From the NCBI RefSeq assembly GCF_036181745.1, contig NZ_CP108080.1, positions 3,997,501-4,061,500 on the forward strand: 64,000 bases of DNA. The letters run 5' to 3'. The DNA is from Streptomyces sp. NBC_00259 (GTDB lineage Bacteria > Actinomycetota > Actinomycetes > Streptomycetales > Streptomycetaceae). This document shows, piece by piece, positions 58,145-64,000 of this stretch. The position numbers and the translations under genes were made by a program. Numbering within the stretch: the stretch's first letter is position 1; the number at the start of each line of letters is the position of its first letter. The notes below the pieces were generated by a model. It ran no database searches. It saw only the letters and a program-made list of their open reading frames with translations, and was not told the origin of the DNA.

Positions 58145-59773
58145 TCAGGCCTTCTTGGGGTCCTCCAGGCGCGGGAAGAGCACCGCGCCCTTCGTCACCG
58201 TCGAGCCGGCCGGCAGCCCGCCCCAGGCCGCCGCGTCCTGGACGCGCTGGTCCGCGAGGGCGCCGACGGACGCCTCCGCGCCGAGCGAGTCCCACAGCTT
58301 CTGCGAGGTGTCCGGCATGACCGGGTTCAGCAGGACGGCCACGGCCCGCAGCGACTCGGCCGCCGTGTACAGGATGGTCGCGAGGCGGGCCCTGCCCTGC
58401 TCGGACTCGTCCTTGGCGACCTTCCACGGCTCCTGCTCCGTGATGTAGCCGTTGACCTGCTTGACGAAGTCGAAGATCGCCAGGATGCCGCCCTGGAAGT
58501 CCAGCTCCTCGCCGATCTTCCGGTCGGCCTCGGCCACGGCCTTCGCCAGGCCCTGGTGGATCTTCTTCTCGGCCTCGCCGTTCGCCGTCGCCTCCGGCAG
58601 CGCCCCGTCGAAGTACTTGCCGACCATCGCGGCGACCCGGGACGCCAGGTTGCCGTAGTCGTTGGCGAGTTCGCTCGTGTAGCGGGCGGTGAAGTCCTCC
58701 CAGGAGAACGAACCGTCCTGGCCGAACGCGATCGCGCGCAGGAAGTACCAGCGGTAGGCGTCCACGCCGAAGTGCGAGGTCAGGTCCTGCGGCTTGATGC
58801 CCGTCAGGTTCGACTTCGACATCTTCTCGCCGCCGACCATCAGCCAGCCGTTGGCGGCGATCTTCCCCGGCACCGGCAGGCCCTGCGCCATCAGCATCGC
58901 CGGCCAGATGATCGCGTGGAAGCGGAGGATGTCCTTGCCGACGAGGTGCACGTCGGCCGGGAAGGTCTCCTCGAACTTCGCCGGGTTCTCGTTGTAGCCG
59001 ACCGCCGTCGCGTAGTTCAGCAGGGCGTCGACCCACACGTAGATGACGTGCTTCTCGTCCCACGGGATCGGGATGCCCCAGTCGAACGTCGACCGCGAGA
59101 TCGACAGGTCCTGCAGGCCCTGCTTCACGAAGTTCACGACCTCGTTGCGGGCGGACTCGGGCTGGATGAAGCCGGGGTTCGACGCGTAGAACTCGAGCAG
59201 CTTCGGACCGTACTCGCTGAGCTTGAAGAAGTAGTTCTCCTCCTTGAGGATCTCCACCGGCTTCTTGTGCACGGGGCACAGCTTCTGCCCGGCGTAGTCA
59301 CCCTCGCCGTCCAGCAGCTCGCCGGGCAGCTTGTACTCCTCGCAGCCCACGCAGTACGGGCCTTCGTACCCGCCCTTGTAGATCTCGCCCTTGTCGTACA
59401 GGTCCTGCACGAACTCCTGGACGCGGTCGGTGTGCCGGCGCTCCGTCGTGCGGATGAAGTCGTCGTTCGCGATCTCCAGGTGCTCCCAGAGGGGCTTCCA
59501 GGCCTCCTCCACGAGCTTGTCGCACCACTCCTGCGGGCTGACGCCGTTCGCCTCTGCGGTGCGCATGATCTTCTGACCGTGCTCGTCCGTGCCGGTGAGG
59601 TACCACACCTTCTCGCCGCGCTGACGGTGCCAGCGCGTGAGCACGTCGCCTGCGACGGTCGTGTAGGCGTGGCCCAGGTGAGGAGCGTCGTTGACGTAGT
59701 AGATGGGGGTCGATACGTAAAAGGCCTTCACGCCTTCGCTCGCCCCCTGCTTCTCGGATCCAGTGGCCGCCAT
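58145..59773 (-). CDS. metG: Methionyl-tRNA synthetase
   Basis: 542 residues. The class I signature HLGH (DAPHLGHAYTTVAGDVLTR) and KMSKS (GGEKMSKSNLTG) are intact. A zinc-binding region has CVGCEEYKLPGELLD through CPVHKKP, giving four metal ligands of Cys/His type. A C-terminal anticodon-binding domain follows, and there is no dimerisation tail, as in the shorter bacterial form. It charges initiator and elongator tRNA-Met. It diverges from a two-component system gene. Confidence 0.96.
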   Translation of the reverse strand: MAATGSEKQGASEGVKAFYVSTPIYYVNDAPHLGHAYTTVAGDVLTRWHRQRGEKVWYLTGTDEHGQKIMRTAEANGVSPQEWCDKLVEEAWKPLWEHLEIANDDFIRTTERRHTDRVQEFVQDLYDKGEIYKGGYEGPYCVGCEEYKLPGELLDGEGDYAGQKLCPVHKKPVEILKEENYFFKLSEYGPKLLEFYASNPGFIQPESARNEVVNFVKQGLQDLSISRSTFDWGIPIPWDEKHVIYVWVDALLNYATAVGYNENPAKFEETFPADVHLVGKDILRFHAIIWPAMLMAQGLPVPGKIAANGWLMVGGEKMSKSNLTGIKPQDLTSHFGVDAYRWYFLRAIAFGQDGSFSWEDFTARYTSELANDYGNLASRVAAMVGKYFDGALPEATANGEAEKKIHQGLAKAVAEADRKIGEELDFQGGILAIFDFVKQVNGYITEQEPWKVAKDESEQGRARLATILYTAAESLRAVAVLLNPVMPDTSQKLWDSLGAEASVGALADQRVQDAAAWGGLPAGSTVTKGAVLFPRLEDPKKA

Positions 59774-59887
59774 GGTCGAAATCCTAACGGCCGCCGGAAG
59801 ATCGACTCACACGCATGAACCCGGGCCACCGGATCGGGGCATCCGGCGGAGACGCTGCGGAAACATCGTGTCCGGTAGGAAGAGGGC

Positions 59888-60544
59888 ATGAGGGTACTGG
59901 TCGCGGAGGACGAGGAAGTGCTGGCGGAGCTGGTCGCCACCGGGCTGCGGCGGGCCGGTTTCGCCGTCGACACCGTGCACAGCGGCGACGCGGCCCTCGC
60001 GTACCTCGGGCTGCACGACTACGACGTCGTCGTCCTCGACCGCGATCTGCCGCGGATGCACGGGGACGACGTCGCGCGCGAGCTGATCACCTCGGCCTCG
60101 CGGACGCGCATCCTGATGCTGACGGCGGCCGCGTCGATGGAGGACCGGGTGGAGGGGCTCGACCTGGGCGCCGACGACTATCTGACCAAGCCCTTCGAGT
60201 TCCCCGAGCTGGTCTCGCGCGTACGGGCGCTGCGGCGGCGCACGGCCAGGCCCCCGCTGCCGCCGCTGCTGGAGCGGCACGGGATACGGCTCGACACGGT
60301 GCGGCGGACGGCGCAGCGGGACGGCCGGGACCTGGAGCTCTCCCCGAAGGAGTTCTCGGTCCTGCAGATCCTGCTGGAGGCGGACGGGGCGACGGTGTCC
60401 GCGGAGGAGCTGCTGGAGCGGGCGTGGGACGCGCACGCCGATCCGTTCACGGGGGCGGTACGGGTGTGCATGAGCAAGCTGCGCGGGAAGCTCGGGGAGC
60501 CGCCGCTGATCCGGACCGTGCAGGGTGTGGGGTACGTGCTGTGA
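59888..60544 (+). CDS. OmpR/PhoB-family response regulator
   Basis: 218 residues. Receiver domain: acidic Glu7/Asp8, phosphoacceptor Asp51 (VVLDRDLPRMHG), Thr in MLTAAAS and Lys in YLTKPFEFPEL. DNA-binding winged helix: LELSPKEFSVLQILLEADG and VRVCMSKLRGKLGEPPLIRT with VQGVGYVL. TAGGAA at 59876-59881 is a possible -10 for leaderless transcription, or the GGAAGAGG there is a ribosome-binding site. It overlaps its kinase gene by 4 nt. Resembles CutR/CseB-type regulators; its stimulus is unknown. Confidence 0.94.
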   Translation: MRVLVAEDEEVLAELVATGLRRAGFAVDTVHSGDAALAYLGLHDYDVVVLDRDLPRMHGDDVARELITSASRTRILMLTAAASMEDRVEGLDLGADDYLTKPFEFPELVSRVRALRRRTARPPLPPLLERHGIRLDTVRRTAQRDGRDLELSPKEFSVLQILLEADGATVSAEELLERAWDAHADPFTGAVRVCMSKLRGKLGEPPLIRTVQGVGYVL

Positions 60545-61734
60545 GCCGCTCGCGCGGGCCGGGTGCGCTCGGGCCGGGCCCGCTGGGGCCCGGTTCCACC
60601 ATCCGTACCCGCATCGCGCTCGTGTTCGGCGGGGTCTTCCTGGTCCTCGGGGCCTGCCTGCTCGGCATCGTGAACCTGCTGTCGCGGGCCGGCACGCGCG
60701 GCGAGGCGGCGGCGATCGCCCTGCGCGAGACGACCCTCCTGGAGCCCGGCACCGTCCACCAGGTGACCGAGACCGTCTCGGACGCGGCCTCGGAGCAGGT
60801 GCTCATCTGGTCGGCGTTCGCGCTGCTGGGGACGGCGGTGTGCGCGGTGGTCGTGGGGTGGTGGACGGCGGGCCGGGTGCTGCGTCCGGTGCACGAGATG
60901 ACCGCGAAGGCGCGACGGCTCTCGGAGCACACGCTGGACCGGAGGATCGCCGTGCGCGGCCCGGACGACGAGCTGAAGGAGCTCGGCGACACGATCGACG
61001 CGCTGCTGGCGCGACTCGAGAAGGCGTTCGACAGCCAGCGGCGGTTCATCGCGAACGCGTCCCACGAGCTGCGGACGCCGCTGGCGACGCAGCGGGCGGC
61101 GATCCAGGTGGGCCTGGACGACTCGGGCGTGAAGCAGGTCCTGCTCGACACCAACCGCCGCAGTGAGCGGCTGATCGACGGTCTGCTGCTGCTGGCGCGC
61201 AGTGAGCGGGGCCTGGAGGAGAGGGACGACGTCGACCTCGGGGAGGTCGTCGAGGAGGAGTGCGAGCGGTACGGGGTCTTCGCGGAGGTCTCGCGGGGTG
61301 TCGTCGTCCGGGGGAACCGGCTGCTGCTGGGGCAGTTGGTGCGGAACCTGGTGGCGAACGCGGTGACGTACAACGTGCCGGACGGGGTGGTGGAGGTGTC
61401 CGTGGACGTCTCGGCCGGCGGGGGGCTGCTGACCGTCACGAACACCGGGCCGGTGGTGGCCGCCTCGGACGTCCCCGGGCTCTTCGAGCCGTTCCGGCGC
61501 GGGGAGGGGCGGGACCGGATGGGGCCGGGGGCCGGGCTGGGCCTCTCCATCGTGCGGTCGATCGCCGTGGCGCACGGGGGGACGGTGGAGGCGGAGCCGA
61601 GGTCGGTGACGGAGGCGGAGACGGAGACGGAGACGGAGGCGGGGCCGGGGCCGAAGAAGGGGCCGGGGCCGGAGGGCGGGCTGGTGGTGCGGGTGTTGCT
61701 GCCGGTGCCCTCCGGCCGGGCTTCGTCGTCCTAG
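60541..61734 (+). CDS. Sensor histidine kinase
   Basis: 397 residues from GTG overlapping the regulator stop. Two transmembrane helices (TRIALVFGGVFLVLGACLLG and IWSAFALLGTAVCAVVVGWW) bracket a small extracellular loop of about 40 residues; a HAMP linker leads to the H-box ASHELRTPLATQRA, N-box NLVANAVTYN and G2 box GPGAGLGLSIVRSI. It phosphorylates the preceding regulator. A Glu/Thr repeat (TEAETETETEAG) sits near the C-terminus, coded by short GAGACG-like DNA repeats. Confidence 0.93.
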   Translation: MSRSRGPGALGPGPLGPGSTIRTRIALVFGGVFLVLGACLLGIVNLLSRAGTRGEAAAIALRETTLLEPGTVHQVTETVSDAASEQVLIWSAFALLGTAVCAVVVGWWTAGRVLRPVHEMTAKARRLSEHTLDRRIAVRGPDDELKELGDTIDALLARLEKAFDSQRRFIANASHELRTPLATQRAAIQVGLDDSGVKQVLLDTNRRSERLIDGLLLLARSERGLEERDDVDLGEVVEEECERYGVFAEVSRGVVVRGNRLLLGQLVRNLVANAVTYNVPDGVVEVSVDVSAGGGLLTVTNTGPVVAASDVPGLFEPFRRGEGRDRMGPGAGLGLSIVRSIAVAHGGTVEAEPRSVTEAETETETEAGPGPKKGPGPEGGLVVRVLLPVPSGRASSS

Positions 61735-61756
61735 CTGCCGCGGACAGCCTCGGCGG

Positions 61757-63754
61757 TCAGCCGTTGCGGCTGCTCAGCCACTTCGGGAAGGCGCCGAGCA
61801 GACCTTCGTACAGCTCCTCGTCGGTGAGCTCACGGGGGTCGGGGCCCGCGTGGAAGAACGCGGCGTTGGCCACGCTCTCGTCGGTGTGGAGCTTGCGAAG
61901 GAAGTCGAAGCCCTTGGCGTCGTACTCGCCGAACGCCACGAACTGCCAGAAGATCGGCTTCCCGGCCGCGTCCGCGAGGGCCTGCTTGGCCGGCTGCTTG
62001 GCGTCGGGCGGGCCGTCCGTCTGGAACACGACGAGGGCGGGCACGTCGTCGCCGGACTTCTCGTAGTGCTCGACGATCTCCTCGACGGCCCGGTGGTAGC
62101 TGGTCCGTCCCATGTGGCCGAGCCCCGAGTGCAGCTCGTCCACGTGGCCCTCGTAGCCGGCGAGGGTCAGCTCACCGGTGCCGTCGATGTCCGTCGAGAA
62201 GAACACGACCTGCACGGCCGCGGCCTCGTCGAGGTGGGCGGCGAGCGCGAGCGTCTGCTCGCCGAGCTGCTGGGCGCTGCCGTCCTTGTAGTACGGCCGC
62301 ATCGAACCGGAGCGGTCCAGCACCAGGTAGACCCTGGCCCGCGCCCCGAGCCCGTCGGCGGCCTCGAGCGCGGCACCGGCCGCCTTGTACGCCCCGACGA
62401 GCCCGGCGGCTCGGGCCCGCACCCGAGCGAGCGACATCGCGGACTTGCCGGCCGCCGCCGGCTCCGAGGCGTCGGCCACCTCGTCGGCGACCTCGGCGAC
62501 GGCGGCGGGCTCTGCGGCTGCCGGTTCTGCGGCTACGGGTTCTGCCGCGACGACGTCCTCGGCGGTGTCGGCGGCGGGCTCGTCGGCCACGCCCGACGTC
62601 TCGTCGGACTCGGCCTGTGCGGCTACGGGTTCTGCCGCCTCGGCCTGCTCGGCGTCAGCCGGGACCTCGGCCGGCTGAGCGGCGGCCTTCGGCGTCTCCT
62701 CCGCGACGGGCTCCGCGACGGGCTCGGCAGCGTCCTCCGGGGGAGCAACAGCGGTGGCGGCCTCGGCCTCGACCGCTTCGTTCTCAGCGGCTTCGGTGCT
62801 CGTCGGCTCCGCCTGTGCGGCGGTGTCCGTGGCGGCGGGCTCGGTCTCGGAGGGCTCCGGGGCGGTGTCAACCGACGCGTCGGCGGCCGGGTCGGCCGGC
62901 TGCTCCTCCGCGGCCAGGGTCTCCGTGGCCTCGGTGGCGGCCTCGGCAGCCTCCGGAGCGGTCTCGACCGCTTCGTTCTCAGCGGCTTCGGTGCTCGTCG
63001 GCTCCGCCTGTGCGGCGGTGTCCGTGGCGGCGGGCTCGGTCTCGGAGGGCTCCGGGGCGGTGTCAACCGACGCGTCGGCGGCCGGGTCGGCCGGCTGCTC
63101 CTCCGCGGCCGGGGCCTCCGTGGCCTCGGTGGCGGCCTCGGCAGCCTCCGGAGCGGTCTCGACCGCTTCGTCCTCAGCGGCTTCGGTGCTCGTCGGCTCC
63201 GCCTGTGCGGCGGTCTCCGTGGCGGCGGCCTCGGCCTCGGCAGCTTCCGGAGCGGTCTCGACCGCTTCGTCCTCAGCGGCTTCGGTGCTCGTCGGCTCCG
63301 CCTGTGCGGCGGCGTCCGTGGCGGCGGGCTCGGCGGCGGCCTCGGCCTCGGCAGCTTCCGGAGCGGTCTCGACCGCTTCGTCCTCAGCGGCTTCGGCGCT
63401 GGTCGGCTCCGCCTGTGCGGCGGCGTCCGTGGCGGCGGGCTCGGCGGCGGGCTCGGTCTCGGAGGCCTCGGGGGTGGTCTCAACCGCCGCGTCGGCGGCC
63501 GGGTTGGCCGGCTGCTCCTCCGCGGCCGGAACCGACGCGGACGGTGACGGCGTCCGCGCCGGCGGAATCGTGGGGCGCTGGGGCGGGTTGTCGAAGGCCG
63601 CGGCCACCAGATCGGCCGCGTGGTCCTGGGAGGAGGGGGCCTCTGCCTGGGGCGGGACGGAGGTGGTGGAGGCGGGTTTCGTCGTCGTGGCCGGTGAGGA
63701 CGACTCCGTACGCTCGCGTCCAAACACCTTTCGCAGCAAGCTCCGAATGCCCAT
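61757..63754 (-). CDS. Repeat-rich vWA-domain protein (TerF-like)
   Basis: 665 residues from ATG at 63754, with AAAGG upstream. The first ~30 residues are basic (MGIRSLLRKVFGRERTESSS). A ~400-residue Ala/Glu/Thr/Pro-rich acidic region follows, with repeated blocks such as AEPTSTEAAEDEAVETAPEA. The C-terminal ~210 residues are a von Willebrand A domain with the MIDAS motif DRSGSM in RVYLVLDRSGSMRPYYKD, followed by LVVFQTDGPPDAKQP. It resembles TerF/TerY-type tellurium-resistance proteins. There is no signal peptide; the repeats are the odd feature. Confidence 0.85.
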   Translation of the reverse strand: MGIRSLLRKVFGRERTESSSPATTTKPASTTSVPPQAEAPSSQDHAADLVAAAFDNPPQRPTIPPARTPSPSASVPAAEEQPANPAADAAVETTPEASETEPAAEPAATDAAAQAEPTSAEAAEDEAVETAPEAAEAEAAAEPAATDAAAQAEPTSTEAAEDEAVETAPEAAEAEAAATETAAQAEPTSTEAAEDEAVETAPEAAEAATEATEAPAAEEQPADPAADASVDTAPEPSETEPAATDTAAQAEPTSTEAAENEAVETAPEAAEAATEATETLAAEEQPADPAADASVDTAPEPSETEPAATDTAAQAEPTSTEAAENEAVEAEAATAVAPPEDAAEPVAEPVAEETPKAAAQPAEVPADAEQAEAAEPVAAQAESDETSGVADEPAADTAEDVVAAEPVAAEPAAAEPAAVAEVADEVADASEPAAAGKSAMSLARVRARAAGLVGAYKAAGAALEAADGLGARARVYLVLDRSGSMRPYYKDGSAQQLGEQTLALAAHLDEAAAVQVVFFSTDIDGTGELTLAGYEGHVDELHSGLGHMGRTSYHRAVEEIVEHYEKSGDDVPALVVFQTDGPPDAKQPAKQALADAAGKPIFWQFVAFGEYDAKGFDFLRKLHTDESVANAAFFHAGPDPRELTDEELYEGLLGAFPKWLSSRNG
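62771..63470 (-). repeat. Long tandem repeats inside the vWA gene
   Basis: GACCGCTTCG recurs at 62771, 62966, 63161, 63260 and 63371. The first two steps are exactly 195 bp and the 195-bp units are nearly identical; the later units are 99 and 111 bp, all multiples of three. Confidence 0.85.
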
Positions 63755-64000
63755 GGGCGAGGCCTTTCGCGTGAATTGGGTGCGATCATTGTCCGGCATT
63801 GTCCGTTCCAGGTGCGGCAACGCCGCAGCCCCGGCCAGCGCGGACACGTAAGGTTAGCGGCCGCCCGTTGTGTACCGCCGCAACCCCCTCCCGCGTCAAG
63901 ACCGCCCCGGTCGCTCCGCATTCATTCCGTGTTCACTTCGTCGCTGCCGCGTTGCACATGTGTGCCCCTACCGTCACGGCCGGAGATATTCCGACACGAT
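63755..64000. promoter_or_regulatory. Divergent promoter region with candidate PHO box
   Basis: Contains the vWA gene leader and the promoter of a rightward gene outside the window. ATTCATTCCGT (63920-63930) followed by GTTCACTTCGT (63931-63941) looks like two 11-nt PhoP direct repeats (GTTCACC-like). TACCGT at 63968 could be the -10. No gene is seen in these 246 bases. Confidence 0.45.

Overview
This is high-GC actinobacterial chromosome, almost certainly Streptomyces. The signs are strong third-position GC bias, many GTG and a few TTG starts, frequent ATGA/GTGA overlaps, leaderless promoters with a TAnnnT box 6-8 nt before the start codon, a bacterial proteasome activator, and duplicated bkd clusters. 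As I recall it, gene order matches the conserved core near the S. coelicolor replication origin (metG, aspS, fadE, dacA, bkd, kinases, bkd, paa). Two parS-like ParB sites and exact DnaA boxes fit an origin-proximal position. I see no prophage, IS element, CRISPR array, rRNA or tRNA gene; this is core genome, not an island.

Layout. Bases 1-1855 hold the end of a DUF2252 gene, a J-domain protein and a rhodanese. Bases 1900-18211 form a catabolic block: an acyl-CoA dehydrogenase, the phenylacetyl-CoA epoxygenase operon paaABCDE, a coupled DUF5819/HTTM/SpoU cassette, paaN, paaH with a TetR gene (probable paaR), an Lrp-type regulator, and a first branched-chain 2-oxoacid dehydrogenase operon (bkdABC). 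Bases 18278-22762 carry molybdenum cofactor genes (MobA-like, MoeA), a K+ channel and a quinone oxidoreductase. Bases 22873-34901 carry the proteasome activator, a PadR-ABC transporter operon, two divergent Ser/Thr kinases, a phosphotransferase, a flavin-binding protein and an orphan NarL-type response regulator.

Bases 35226-38782 hold the second bkd operon. Then come a D-Ala-D-Ala carboxypeptidase, a GntR-MFS pair, a mycothiol-enzyme-like protein, a nitrilase-family hydrolase, a thioredoxin/NHL protein, small membrane proteins, an M18 aminopeptidase, a FadE5-type acyl-CoA dehydrogenase, SseB-like and pirin proteins, an AI-2E-family exporter and a SpoIIE phosphatase/ATPase. The right end has aspS, a lipoprotein L,D-transpeptidase, metG, an OmpR-type two-component system, and a repeat-rich vWA protein. 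The last ~150 bases are the promoter of an off-window gene with a candidate PHO box.

The most coherent regulatory story is in the left third. Three near-identical TetR-type palindromes (6743-6760, 11434-11451, 14408-14425) lie before paaA, between paaN and paaH, and before bkdA. This suggests one TetR protein (13054-13650) co-controls phenylacetate and branched-chain amino acid catabolism, both of which yield acyl-CoAs. A DnaA box lies within about 50 bp of each of the three palindromes, an unusual coincidence. All functions are inferred from sequence reading; no search was run.
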